Part shown: positions 44,811 through 54,298 of the stretch, piece by piece
Position numbering within the stretch: the stretch's first letter is position 1
How the letters are laid out: every line of letters starts with the position of its first letter
DNA from: JAEMQF01 sp963850525
Lineage (GTDB): Bacteria > Pseudomonadota > Gammaproteobacteria > Burkholderiales > Burkholderiaceae_C
Assembly (NCBI GenBank): GCA_963850525.1
Contig: CAWKLQ010000004.1
Location: 124,001 to 188,000, forward strand
Length of the DNA: 64,000 nucleotides
Reading direction: 5' to 3'
Position numbers and translations under genes: made by a program
The notes under the pieces: model-generated
Told to the model about the DNA's origin: nothing
Databases searched by the model: none
Seen by the model: only the letters and a program-made list of their open reading frames with translations

Positions 44811-45848
44811 TCAGGTAAAGACGCCGGGCAGACAGAGCTGGGCTTCGAACCGTTCGCGCGTCATGGTGCGTTCGACCGTATGCCTGCGAACGAAGAACGG
44901 GTCGATCTCGTCGCGCTTGTTGACGCCTGCAACGTAGGAAATCCCGTTCGCGTAGCCGAGGCCCTTGGCGACCCGGACGACTTCTGGCGAGACGTGCGAG
45001 CGTCCTCCCACCGGATAGGCAAGAATGTCCACGCGCCGGCCGATTCTCTCCTCGATCGTTCGCTTCGAGTCGGCAAGCTCGACCTTCAGCTTGAGAGCAT
45101 CGGTCTTCGAAAGAATCGGGTGAGACACCGTGTGCGAGCCGATTTCGATGCGGTCCCTCGAAATCTCGGCCACATGCTCCCAGCGCATCGCGCCGCCGAA
45201 CCGCTGCCATGCATCGCGCAGCGCTGCCGCATCAATCATGCTCGAGACGTAGCTCACGAAATCGGCGCGCTGCGCGTCGGGCGCGCGTTTGAGTTCTTGC
45301 ATGCAGCGGTGCAACTCAAGCAGACGAATCTCGCGCGTCGGTTGCGAGGGCAAGCCTTGTGGGCACAGCGCATGACGTATCGACCCGACAGGTAGATGCA
45401 GGAGGGCGAACGCGACGACTTCAAACCAGATCGGGCGGTTGTGTTCGACGAAATCGGTCGTTATGAAAAACGTTGCCGGCACGCCGTGCTTGCGCAGAAT
45501 CGGATATGCCACCGAGTAGTTGTCGAGGAATCCGTCGTCGAAAGTAATGGCCACGGACCCGGCAGGAATCTTGCGCTTCTCGCGACACATCTGCAGCAGC
45601 GTCCCGAGACGCTCAGGTCGGAAATGTTGGGCCACCATGTGCATCTGCCAGTCGAACTCGGCGGCCGACGCGCTGATCAATTCTGCGTCGAACGGGTACT
45701 GGTCGGGTGCGTCGAGGTCGGCAATGCGGTGATAGGTCAGGACCACGAACTGATTCGAGCGTTGCAGCCCGAGCCGACGCTGCAGCGCCAAGCCGCGTGA
45801 TCTGCTCAGGAACCGTGCGAGAGCGTCCTGCTTGGACAGATTCGCCAT
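44811..45848 (-). CDS. Polysaccharide deacetylase (CE4/NodB type)
   Basis: The start chosen is ATG 45848 (MANLSKQDALARF); a much longer open frame upstream is antisense shadow of the next gene. The 345-residue protein shows VLTYHRIAD, VAITFDDGFLDNY (catalytic and metal Asp), EIGSHTVSHPILSK (HxxxxH-type metal motif), and ILAYPVGGRSHVSPE. It has no signal peptide. It is the only EPS gene on the minus strand in this stretch and is divergent from the lyase-like gene, so it has its own promoter in the roughly 255-base gap. Confidence 0.87.
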   Translation of the reverse strand: MANLSKQDALARFLSRSRGLALQRRLGLQRSNQFVVLTYHRIADLDAPDQYPFDAELISASAAEFDWQMHMVAQHFRPERLGTLLQMCREKRKIPAGSVAITFDDGFLDNYSVAYPILRKHGVPATFFITTDFVEHNRPIWFEVVAFALLHLPVGSIRHALCPQGLPSQPTREIRLLELHRCMQELKRAPDAQRADFVSYVSSMIDAAALRDAWQRFGGAMRWEHVAEISRDRIEIGSHTVSHPILSKTDALKLKVELADSKRTIEERIGRRVDILAYPVGGRSHVSPEVVRVAKGLGYANGISYVAGVNKRDEIDPFFVRRHTVERTMTRERFEAQLCLPGVFT

Positions 45849-46103
45849 ATTGGAAGTGGGCCGCCGTTCGATGAAGTCGAGTCGAGTGTATCGAGTCACC
45901 TCGCGCCCCCGGGAGCCGCCGAGCGGAACCGCCCGCGGCCGATGTGGAGGATTGCGCACGCGAGCGCGATTGAACGCGGCCACCGCGCCGATGCGAATCG
46001 CGACGGATGCGAAGATCGAGATTGGCGACCGACCCACGACCGGCGCCTGCAACGGACAGTCCGATGCCGACCGAGCCTCGGAGTCCGTCTTGGGACCACC
46101 CCG

Positions 46104-47642
46104 ATGCCGATGACTCGCGTTCTCGCCCTTTGCCTTTTCATGTTGCTCGCCAGTCCGCCTGGGCGCGCTGCCGACTCGCGCGCAACGCCCGACGAGACGG
46201 GCGCTGCCGCACCGCGAGGCGATGCAAAGGTCATACCCCTGTTTCTGGTCGCTGACCGGGGAGCGGGCGTCGATGAAGTGGTGTCGCTCGGCGTTCCGTT
46301 CCCGCAGGGCATGTTGTTCGACGAGAACACCATCTCGGTGACCGATCCCTCGGGGCGTGAGGTTCCGCGCTACAACAGGGTGCTCGCGCGCTGGCCGAAC
46401 GACGGCTCGGCGCGCAGCGTCTTGGTCGCATTCAAGGCGAGTCTGTCGGGCGGAGCGCAGGCCGTGTACCAGTTGAACTACGGAAAGGTGCCGGTGCTGC
46501 CGCAGCTCGCATCGCTCACACCCAACCCTGACGGGCCGATCGCCGCGACATTGAGTGCGCAGTGGTACAGCGCGAGCGGTGTCGGCGGCCGGCTGCTCCC
46601 GGTGGCCGCTAACAAGCGTTTCGCCAAGTTCGATTCCACGCTCGAGTCGACGCTTTGGCGCATCGACTACGCTGCCTTCGGCGTCAATTGCTCCAGCACC
46701 TCTAAACATCGCACCTACTACGACGGCCCGCATGCGATGTACCAGCTCTTTCTCCGCACCGGCCAGCCGCAACACTACCGACGTGCACGCGCTGAGACCC
46801 TCTGGTATCGCGCCAACGAACTGCGCTGGTTCGAAGGCCGGTCGATGGCCGTGCAGATTTGCGAATCCCCGAGCTGGACTCCAGCCACCGCACTCGACTG
46901 GTCGGTCATGCGCCGCATGCTGGCCCAGGGCATGCTGGACGACTACCTGCTCAGCGGCGACCCGCACGCACGCGAAGCGGTCATCGCAATGGGCGAGGCG
47001 TTTCGACGCAATCTCCCCGCACTCACCGGCGGCAGGATCCCCACCGTCGAAATCACCGAGCGCAACATGGCCTGGACGCTGCTGGGACTGGCCAGCTACT
47101 ACGCCCTCGATGGCAGTGCGCGCGTCAAGGAGGCCATGACGGCACTAGTCGATCGTTCGATCGCGTGGCAGAACCGGGGGAAGTCGGGAGCGTTTGAGCA
47201 CGACATCGTGCGCCCGGACCCGAGCGAGTGCTCGAATGGTCCACGCGGGGCATCCCCGTTCATGACGTCGTTGCTGGTGGACGCACTGATGGACTACGAG
47301 CAGTTGACCCACGATCCGCGCATCGCGGACGTGGTGCGAAGGGTCGCCCGGTGGTACGAGACGCATGCCGTGACCAGCGATCGCAAGTCGTTTCGCTACC
47401 TTTGGAATTGCCTGGACAACTCCTACGATGAGTCCGACGTCGCGGACCTCAACTTGATTATCGGGCATGTATTCGGCGCGGCGTACTACCTGACCGGCGA
47501 AACGAAGTGGCTGGTCTTCGGCGATGCCATGGCGAGCGTCGGGATCGACGCGATGTACACCAAGCGGCCAAAGCAGTGGAATCAGGCGGGGCGCAGCTTC
47601 GGTAAGTACCTCGGGTACCGTGCGCTTGGGGCCACTCCCTGA
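46104..47642 (+). CDS. Secreted RIFT-barrel protein resembling YetA-type rhamnogalacturonan lyases
   Basis: The 512-residue product begins with a signal peptide (MTRVLALCLFMLLASPPGRA; start ATG 46104 or 46110). The next 150 residues (SLGVPFPQGMLFDENTISVTD, REVPRYNRVLARWPNDGSAR, VLVAFKASLSGGAQAVYQL) resemble the N-terminal RIFT barrel of the YetA/exo-rhamnogalacturonan-lyase family. The remainder is helical with repeats of the (alpha/alpha)-barrel type. It is likely periplasmic and may trim or depolymerise the EPS, as lyases encoded in polysaccharide loci often do. Catalytic residues were not identified. Confidence 0.62.
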   Translation: MPMTRVLALCLFMLLASPPGRAADSRATPDETGAAAPRGDAKVIPLFLVADRGAGVDEVVSLGVPFPQGMLFDENTISVTDPSGREVPRYNRVLARWPNDGSARSVLVAFKASLSGGAQAVYQLNYGKVPVLPQLASLTPNPDGPIAATLSAQWYSASGVGGRLLPVAANKRFAKFDSTLESTLWRIDYAAFGVNCSSTSKHRTYYDGPHAMYQLFLRTGQPQHYRRARAETLWYRANELRWFEGRSMAVQICESPSWTPATALDWSVMRRMLAQGMLDDYLLSGDPHAREAVIAMGEAFRRNLPALTGGRIPTVEITERNMAWTLLGLASYYALDGSARVKEAMTALVDRSIAWQNRGKSGAFEHDIVRPDPSECSNGPRGASPFMTSLLVDALMDYEQLTHDPRIADVVRRVARWYETHAVTSDRKSFRYLWNCLDNSYDESDVADLNLIIGHVFGAAYYLTGETKWLVFGDAMASVGIDAMYTKRPKQWNQAGRSFGKYLGYRALGATP

Positions 47643-47851
47643 TCAGCCAATGTCGACTCGCCCCGCATTGCCGAGGTTCTGCCCGGATGTGCCAATTCTT
47701 GCGCGTGTTGTGCCCATGCGGTTGTCAGAAGCTGAGCGGGCCGGGGTATTCTTTGCAGCGACGTTCGAGGCTGTCTGCATCACTGGCTGCCGCGCCGTTC
47801 TACCAGGGACGGACGCGCACATGCGCATTCGACGAGAGATCCTACGGACAC

Positions 47852-49042
47852 ATGGCAAACAACAGTACCGAGATCGAGAGCCAGCTTCCTGCCGCCAGCG
47901 CGGCGCAAGTCCTGACTACCAGGCACGAGTTGTCCGACATAGAGCCGGCGTGGGAGAAATTGCGCACTGCGCTGGTTCAACCCCACCTCGAGCAGCGCAG
48001 CGAGTGGCTGGATATCGAGGCGAAGAGCGCCGAGGGGATGATGGTCGTCACCCTCGGAACTGGTAGCATGACGCAGGCGATCGCACCGTTCTTGTTGAAG
48101 CGTTGGAGGCTCCAGTGCCGGCTCGGCTACAAGCCCGTCGTTTCGTTTCCGATGCGGGTCGCGCGACTCTGTGGCGATACATTGCTAAGCCCGTCCGACG
48201 AGCGAATCCAGGAAGCGCTGATGGACGCCGTCGCCAACGCCGACGTCGCCTACGACATGCTGATGATCGAAGCGCTCCCGGTCAATTCGCCGCTGCGCCG
48301 AGTGCTCGACCGGTCGCGCGCTGTGCAAAGGAACTTCTGGACCTATTTCCCCGGCGCGCCCACGAAACACTGGATCGCCCGTCTTCCCAGGACGTTCGGC
48401 GAATACGAAACTTGGTTTGGCGGCAAGCCACGGGCGCAACTCAAATCCAAGGAGCGTAAGCTCGCTGCTGCGTGCGGGTCTCCGGTTCGTCTTCAACGAG
48501 TCTGCACCCCCGCGGACTTGCCGGATTTCTTCGAGGCGGTTTCCCAGCTCTCGAAAGTGAGTTGGAAAGGGCACAAGCTGGGCATGACGTTCCAACCGGG
48601 CGATGCGCAGTCGCGCCGCATCGCCGAGTTCGCCGCCAGGGGTTTGTTCCGCGGCTATTTGCTGCGGTGCGACGGGGGGCCTATCGCATTCGTCATCGGT
48701 GCGCAGTCCGACGGTGTCTATCACTATCAGCAGCCCGGCTACGACCCACAGTGGTCGGCGTTTGCGCCGGGCAATGTAACGTTGTACCGGCTGATTGAAG
48801 ACCTGTGCTTGCACGACCCCGCGCACAGTGTCGACTTCGGTTACGGCGACAACCAGTACAAGCAGGTGTTCGGCACCGAGTCGTTCGACGAGCAGAACGT
48901 GTTGCTCGCGCGTCGCTCGCTGCGTACCGGGCTCGCGCTGGCGACGCACAGTTCGACGCGCAATTTGACGAGCTTCGTCCGCTGGGGGCTGAACAAGACG
49001 GGTTTGCACGCTCGCGTGCGGCGACTGCTTCGCAGCGCATGA
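47852..49042 (+). CDS. FemAB/CelD-like GNAT-fold acyltransferase
   Basis: The 396-residue cytosolic protein starts at ATG 47852 (MANNSTEIESQL). The C-terminal half shows RGYLLRCDGGPIAFVIGAQS, YHYQQPGYDPQWSAFAPGN and VDFGYGDNQYKQVFGTE, the pattern of BcsL/CelD-like GNAT acyltransferases found in EPS and cellulose loci, including those of XrtA systems. It would acylate a nucleotide sugar or lipid-linked sugar. The substrate is not known. The gap before it (about 210 bases) shows no gene. Confidence 0.78.
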   Translation: MANNSTEIESQLPAASAAQVLTTRHELSDIEPAWEKLRTALVQPHLEQRSEWLDIEAKSAEGMMVVTLGTGSMTQAIAPFLLKRWRLQCRLGYKPVVSFPMRVARLCGDTLLSPSDERIQEALMDAVANADVAYDMLMIEALPVNSPLRRVLDRSRAVQRNFWTYFPGAPTKHWIARLPRTFGEYETWFGGKPRAQLKSKERKLAAACGSPVRLQRVCTPADLPDFFEAVSQLSKVSWKGHKLGMTFQPGDAQSRRIAEFAARGLFRGYLLRCDGGPIAFVIGAQSDGVYHYQQPGYDPQWSAFAPGNVTLYRLIEDLCLHDPAHSVDFGYGDNQYKQVFGTESFDEQNVLLARRSLRTGLALATHSSTRNLTSFVRWGLNKTGLHARVRRLLRSA

Positions 49043-49115
49043 ATCGCGTCCACGCATTCGGCTCCGCCCATGCCGGCGAATCGCTCGGAATGGCGCAGCG
49101 CCGAAGCGCACGCCG

Positions 49116-50708
49116 ATGGACGCTGCACCTGCAGTGTTCAACGCGATGAGCCAAGCTTTCGGCCTCGCCGCCACGGCGAAGGCGGTTCTGCTCGTGACGG
49201 CGTCGTCGTATGCCCGATTGCTGTTCGCGATGATCGCGAGCGCCTTGATCGCGCGTGCGATCGGGCCCAAAGACTTCGGCCACTACTCCTACGTCATCTG
49301 GATTGTCGGAATCCTGGCGGTCATCGCGAACAACGGGCTCACGTCGACGACGCTGCGCTTCATCTCGGAGAGCCTGGGGCGGGGCGACAGCGCTGCAGCC
49401 AGGGCCATCCACGGCTGGCTTCGGCGTTGCCAGTTCGCCACCCTGTTCGGCACTGCCCTCCTGTTTCTGTTGACCATCCAGTGGACGTTGCCCGTGGACT
49501 GGCGATTGCCGACCGAATTCTTCGGGGCCGTCGTCGTGGTCGGCTTCATCGCCCAGTCGCAGGCCATTTTCGAAACTTCCGCGGCCAAGGGACACGGGCA
49601 ATTTTCGGTCGAAGCAGTTGCGAGCACCTTTATGTCCGCGCTCAACTTGATGATCGCATTCGGCCTATACCTAGCGGGTGCTTCGGCGCTTGAGTACATC
49701 GCGCTGTTCGCCTTCGCGAACATCGTCTACTTCGTTGTGGCGCGCCGGATGGCGCGCTCGCGCGGCGTTGCACCGACGGCCGACGGTCTCGACGTCACGC
49801 TGCGTCAACGCATCGTCGGCCATCTTGGATGGACGATCGTGCTGACGTTGGCCGGCGCCTTCGGGAGCAAGGCCGCGGAAACGTACTTGCTGAGCAAGTT
49901 CGTCGGCGCTGCCGAGCTAGGGTATTTCGCTATAGCGGTGGCGTTCGCGCGAGGCGGCGTCGAATTGCTGGCCGTGGGTCTGAATGCGGTGCTGATGCCA
50001 TTGCTGGCGCATGGCTTCGGACAGGGTGGGGCCCCGCGCGCCAACGTTATCTTTTCGAATTCGGTGCGCCTGTTCACTTTCGGCGGCCTGTTGCTGGCAG
50101 GTGTGGGCTTCATGTGGGCTGACGTCGCCGTGTCACTGATCTATGGGGCGCAATATCACGAGGCGACCTTTGCGCTGCGCGTCATGGTGATTGTCTCGGG
50201 TGTCACGATGGCACAGCATGCGTTCGGTGCCTTACTGTCGACGACCGACAACCAGAAGATTCGAGCGTTCTTCGCGTTCGCTTCCGTGCTCGTCAGCGTG
50301 GCCACCGCGATTGCGCTGGTGCCGCGCTACGGTCTTTATGGCGCGGTCGCCTCCAGCGCGACCACGAGCCTGATGGTCTTGACCGTGATGTGCGTGGCGA
50401 TTGTCAAAGTGACGGGAGTGGAACTGCCCTGGCGAGAACTTGCGCGGCTCGCGCTGGCCGCAGCGACCGCGGCACTCGTCGCCGGAACGCTTTGGTGGTT
50501 CGATCGCTCGCTGGTGGCGCAATTCATCGCCGGGCTGGTCTTCTTGCTGACGTATCTCGTGTCGACCGTCCTGTTCGCCGCGTGGCGCGAACAAGATCTC
50601 GTCGACATCCGGCCTTTGGCGAAGCGCTATCCGCGAACCCTCGGCCGCGTGTTTCCGTGGCTCGAACGGCGGTCCAAAGGGTGCGAATGGCAAACAAGAA
50701 CGCCTTGA
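49116..50708 (+). CDS. Wzx-type oligosaccharide flippase
   Basis: The 530-residue polytopic protein has 12-14 predicted helices and the MATE/Wzx pattern: an N-terminal block SSYARLLFAMIASALIARAI followed by GPKDFGHYSYVIWIVGILA, and repeated Asn/Arg-rich cytoplasmic loops. It would flip the undecaprenyl-linked repeat unit across the inner membrane. The start is ATG 49116, or ATG 49146 giving MSQAFGLAATAKAV. It overlaps no neighbour and sits between the acyltransferase and the wecB gene. Confidence 0.88.
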   Translation: MDAAPAVFNAMSQAFGLAATAKAVLLVTASSYARLLFAMIASALIARAIGPKDFGHYSYVIWIVGILAVIANNGLTSTTLRFISESLGRGDSAAARAIHGWLRRCQFATLFGTALLFLLTIQWTLPVDWRLPTEFFGAVVVVGFIAQSQAIFETSAAKGHGQFSVEAVASTFMSALNLMIAFGLYLAGASALEYIALFAFANIVYFVVARRMARSRGVAPTADGLDVTLRQRIVGHLGWTIVLTLAGAFGSKAAETYLLSKFVGAAELGYFAIAVAFARGGVELLAVGLNAVLMPLLAHGFGQGGAPRANVIFSNSVRLFTFGGLLLAGVGFMWADVAVSLIYGAQYHEATFALRVMVIVSGVTMAQHAFGALLSTTDNQKIRAFFAFASVLVSVATAIALVPRYGLYGAVASSATTSLMVLTVMCVAIVKVTGVELPWRELARLALAAATAALVAGTLWWFDRSLVAQFIAGLVFLLTYLVSTVLFAAWREQDLVDIRPLAKRYPRTLGRVFPWLERRSKGCEWQTRTP

Positions 50709-50836
50709 CGTCGCCTTTGTCGATCTCATGGGCTTTGAGCAATTGCACCATCGAACGGGTCCCGAAGGCCAAATTCCTCGGATTTCGAGATCGGCTCCTC
50801 GAAGCGGGTCGCTTCGCATATAGTTGAGGTACTGTG

Positions 50837-51976
50837 ATGGTTTCGAGGATTCTGTGCGTCGCGGGTGCTCGTCCGAATTTCATGAAGATTGCGCCGCTCA
50901 TGCGCGTGCTTCGAAGGAACCCGGCGTTCGACGTCAAGCTGGTGCACACTGGCCAGCACTACGACGCGAAGCTCTCGAAGGTGTTCTTCGATGAACTCAA
51001 GATTCCCCGCCCCGACATCGAGCTCGAGGTCGGCTCCGGCTCGCACGCGCAGCAGACCGCGGAGATCATCAAGCGCTTCGAGGGTGTGCTTGAGCAGGAG
51101 CAGCCGCAGGCAGTCCTCGTCGTCGGCGACGTTAACTCCACGATTAGCTGCGCGATTGTCACGAGCAAGTTCGTGCTCAAGCAGCCGTTCGACTGCCAGC
51201 TTGGTCACCGGGCGCGACCGGTAATGATCCACGTCGAGGCGGGGCTGCGCAGCTTCGACTGGGACATGCCCGAGGAAATCAATCGGATCCTGACGGACGC
51301 GATCAGCGACCTGCTCTTCGTGTCCGATCCAGCGGGCGTCGAGAACCTGAAGAAGGAGGGCGTGCCGGAGAGCCGTTACTTCTTCGTCGGCAACGTGATG
51401 ATCGACACGCTCCTCGCCGCCAAGGACCAGGCGATGAAAAGCGAGATCCTGAACGAGATCGGTGTGCCCGAAAAGGGCTACGCGCTTGTCACGCTGCACC
51501 GCCCGAGCAATGTCGACGACACGACCGCGCTCAAGGCGCTCCTAGAGGCGCTTGACGTTGTGTCAAAGGACCAGCCGATCGTCTTCCCCGTGCACCCTCG
51601 CACACGAAGTCGCCTTGCGAGCGCTGGAATCATGCTGGACAGTGCGCGCTGGAGGCTGACCGATCCCATCGGCTACATGGATTTCCTCAAGCTGACTGCG
51701 TGCGCGAAGGTAGTGCTCACCGACTCGGGCGGCGTCCAGGAGGAGACAACGGTGCTCGGCGTGCCGTGCATCACGCTGCGCGAGAACACCGAGCGCCCGG
51801 TAACGATCACCGAGGGCACGAACGTGCTCGCCGGCACGCGCCGCGACGCCATCCTCGCCGCGTACAAGGACGCCATCGTGAGGGCCGGCCAGCCGGCAAA
51901 GACGCCGCGCTTCTGGGACGGCAAGAGCGCCGAGCGCATCAACGAGATCCTCACGGCGATTTTCCCGGCACGCTGA
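50837..51976 (+). CDS. wecB: UDP-N-acetylglucosamine 2-epimerase (non-hydrolysing)
   Basis: This 379-residue cytosolic enzyme interconverts UDP-GlcNAc and UDP-ManNAc. All WecB motifs are present: GARPNFMKIAPLMR, VHTGQHYD, VVGDVNSTIS, HVEAGLRSFDWDMPEEINR, VTLHRPSNVDD, VFPVHPRTR, and LTDSGGVQEET. ATG 50837 is preceded by TTGAGGT. It contrasts with the catalytically degenerate copy of this fold fused to the XrtA ATPase. It opens a compact three-gene cassette (epimerase, deacetylase-like, glycosyltransferase) on the plus strand. UDP-ManNAc may be a building block of the polymer. Confidence 0.94.
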   Translation: MVSRILCVAGARPNFMKIAPLMRVLRRNPAFDVKLVHTGQHYDAKLSKVFFDELKIPRPDIELEVGSGSHAQQTAEIIKRFEGVLEQEQPQAVLVVGDVNSTISCAIVTSKFVLKQPFDCQLGHRARPVMIHVEAGLRSFDWDMPEEINRILTDAISDLLFVSDPAGVENLKKEGVPESRYFFVGNVMIDTLLAAKDQAMKSEILNEIGVPEKGYALVTLHRPSNVDDTTALKALLEALDVVSKDQPIVFPVHPRTRSRLASAGIMLDSARWRLTDPIGYMDFLKLTACAKVVLTDSGGVQEETTVLGVPCITLRENTERPVTITEGTNVLAGTRRDAILAAYKDAIVRAGQPAKTPRFWDGKSAERINEILTAIFPAR

Positions 51977-52019
51977 CTATGCGGCGGAAGAACTCCAGAC
52001 GACACCGGAGGGCGAGCCA

Positions 52020-53069
52020 ATGAAGACTCGCGTCTACATCACCACGGACGTCGAGTGCGCCGAAGAACGCAACGTTGGAGGCAACCGGCTTCCCCCGCAG
52101 GGCTTCGACGTGCGCGTCTGGGGTCGCTTCGACAACCAGGACGAGGACCTCGGCATCGGGCTCATCATGCGCGAGCTTGAGGCCGAAGGGCTTCGCGGCA
52201 CCTTCTACACCGAGGTGTTCGGCTCCCACTACTTCGGCCGGGACAGGCTCGCCGAGGCCGTCTCGGCGATGGTGGCGCGCGGCCACGACGTGCAGCTGCA
52301 CACGCACCCGATCCAGCGAGTGGCGGACTGGCGTACGCGCGGACTAGCTCCCGCGCCCGACAACATCGCAGACTACCCAGTGTCGCAGCAAGTGGAACTC
52401 CTTGGCGAAGGGATCGAAATCCTCGAGTCCTGCGGAGTGCCCAAAGGCACGGTCACGAGCTTCCGCGCCGGCCACTTCGGCGCGAGCAACGACACCTGGG
52501 ACGCGATGGCCCAGGCGCGGCTCGTGGTGAGCAGCAACTTCAATCCCAGCTACTTCACGAAGAACTGCAAGATGCGGTTCGACGGAGCGTCGCCCGGCCT
52601 CTTCGACACGGGGCGCGGCGTTTGGGAGCTGCCAATCTCGAACTTCCGCAGCGGGCGCGGACGCTTCAGGCACGTGCAGATTGCGGCGATTTCACTGGAG
52701 GAAACGAAGCGCTTTCTACTCGATTCGCACGACCGGGGAATTACCGAGGTCACGGTGGTGACCCACTCGTTTGAAATGTGTCACATCGACGATCCGGCGG
52801 CAAAGCGCGGGAGGCTCAATACGCTAAACCTGCTCCGCCTCCGCGGCCTCTGCCGGTTCTTGGCCGAGAGCCGAGATCACTTCGAGGTCGACACAGTCGG
52901 GGCCCTCGGAGCGCGCATCCGGAGCGGAGCGGAGAAGCCAGCTGCGCGGAACACTGCGGACTACCCGAGCGGCAGGCCCCTCCAGAAGGCACGACGCCTC
53001 GTCGAGCAGGCGGTGAAGCGGATGGAAGCCAAAGCCCCGCTCTCATTTGGTTCCGTCAAGCGCCCATGA
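52020..53069 (+). CDS. Polysaccharide deacetylase-like protein
   Basis: The 349-residue protein begins VYITTDVECAEERN, with the TxDxE pattern of divergent CE4 deacetylases, followed by LRGTFYTEVFGSHYFG, DVQLHTHPIQRV (metal His pair) and TSFRAGHFGASNDTW, and a late VTVVTHSFEM. No signal peptide is seen. A good ribosome site, GGAGGGCGAGCC, precedes ATG 52020. The stop overlaps the next start by four bases (ATGA), so it is translationally coupled to the glycosyltransferase. Confidence 0.78.
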   Translation: MKTRVYITTDVECAEERNVGGNRLPPQGFDVRVWGRFDNQDEDLGIGLIMRELEAEGLRGTFYTEVFGSHYFGRDRLAEAVSAMVARGHDVQLHTHPIQRVADWRTRGLAPAPDNIADYPVSQQVELLGEGIEILESCGVPKGTVTSFRAGHFGASNDTWDAMAQARLVVSSNFNPSYFTKNCKMRFDGASPGLFDTGRGVWELPISNFRSGRGRFRHVQIAAISLEETKRFLLDSHDRGITEVTVVTHSFEMCHIDDPAAKRGRLNTLNLLRLRGLCRFLAESRDHFEVDTVGALGARIRSGAEKPAARNTADYPSGRPLQKARRLVEQAVKRMEAKAPLSFGSVKRP

Positions 53070-54298
53070 TGCGCGGCGAGAGCATCGTCTGCTTCGCGAA
53101 GGACTGGAGCGAGGATCCGACGAGCAACAACCACGTGATGAAGATGCTCGCCCAGGACAACGGCGTCCTGTGGCTCAACTCGATCTCGACGCGCACGCCG
53201 GACTTCACGAGCGGGCGCGACCTCGATAAGATCGTGAAGAAGCTGAAGAGCTTCGCGCAGGGGCCGGTGGACGTCGCGGACACCCGACCCCGCGAGCCCG
53301 GTGCGGGCCTCCACGTGTACACGCCAATCGTCCTGCCCTTCCCGTACAGCAAGGCAGCGACGGTCGCGAACGGCGAGATCCTGAAGAGGACGGTGCGCCT
53401 GCTCCGCGGCAAGTACAATATGCGGCCGGACTTCCAGCTCTGGAGCTTCGTCCCGACCGCCGTGAATTACGTCGGCAAGCTTGGGGAGTCGCTCGTCGTC
53501 TATTACTGCACGGACGAGTGGAGTCACTTCAGCTACGTCGATGGTGCGAAGATCGTCGCGATGGAGAAGGAGCTCTGCCGGCGCGCGGACATCGTATTCA
53601 CGACGGCTAAGACGCTGCTCGAAAGCAAGAAGGAGTACAACCCCGAGACGCACCTCGCGTCCCACGGCGTGGACGTCGAGCACTTCGCCAAGGCGCTCGA
53701 TCCGAAGACCGAGCTCGCGCCCGAGGTGGCGAACCTGAAGGGGCCGGTCATCGGATTCGTCGGCCTCATCCAGGACTGGGTGGACACCGACGCCATCGCG
53801 TACCTCGCCGAGAAGAAGCCGGACTGGAACTTCGTCGTCATCGGCAAGTCGCTGGTGGATGTGTCCCATCTCAAGAAGCCAAACGTCCACCTGCTCGGGC
53901 GAAAACCCTATTCGGACTTGCCGCCCTACATGAAGCGTTTCGATGTCGGGCTCATCCCGTTCCGGCTCAACGAGCTGACGCGCAACGTGAACCCGATCAA
54001 GCTGCGCGAATACTTCAGCGCCGGCTTACCAGTTGTCTCGAGCGACATCCCCGAGGTCCGCATGTATGCGGACTTCAAGTTCGGCGAAGAGGAGGGCGCG
54101 CTCGGCTGCGGCGTCTACGGCTCGCACGAGGAGCTGCTCGGGCTCTGCGAGAGGGCGCTCGCAGATGACTCGCCGGGTGCCCGCAGACGGCGGAGTGAGG
54201 CGATGAAGGCCGAGACCTGGGAGAAGAAGGTCGAGGCCCTCGGCGCGCACATCATGCGCGTCAAGGAAGAGAAGGCGAGGCGCCGCCGCTCGACCTAA
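53066..54298 (+). CDS. Family 4/1 glycosyltransferase
   Basis: The true start is ATG 53066 in the ATGA overlap with the upstream gene; the longer upstream frame is shadow. The 410-residue GT-B enzyme begins ESIVCFAKDWSEDPTSNNHV and contains LVVYYCTDEWSHFSYVDG, PVIGFVGLIQDWVDTDAIA, VHLLGRKPYSDLPPYMKRF, and a donor-binding region NPIKLREYFSAGLPVVSSD. It has a basic tail (KEEKARRRRST). It would add a residue to the EPS repeat. Its 3' end overlaps the convergent SGNH gene by four bases. Confidence 0.88.
   Translation: MMRGESIVCFAKDWSEDPTSNNHVMKMLAQDNGVLWLNSISTRTPDFTSGRDLDKIVKKLKSFAQGPVDVADTRPREPGAGLHVYTPIVLPFPYSKAATVANGEILKRTVRLLRGKYNMRPDFQLWSFVPTAVNYVGKLGESLVVYYCTDEWSHFSYVDGAKIVAMEKELCRRADIVFTTAKTLLESKKEYNPETHLASHGVDVEHFAKALDPKTELAPEVANLKGPVIGFVGLIQDWVDTDAIAYLAEKKPDWNFVVIGKSLVDVSHLKKPNVHLLGRKPYSDLPPYMKRFDVGLIPFRLNELTRNVNPIKLREYFSAGLPVVSSDIPEVRMYADFKFGEEEGALGCGVYGSHEELLGLCERALADDSPGARRRRSEAMKAETWEKKVEALGAHIMRVKEEKARRRRST

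Noticed and set aside
44811..46967. 718-codon minus-strand frame extending the deacetylase gene
   Set aside because: Only the part from ATG 45848 has deacetylase motifs; the upstream half is antisense to the lyase-like gene and has no domain character.
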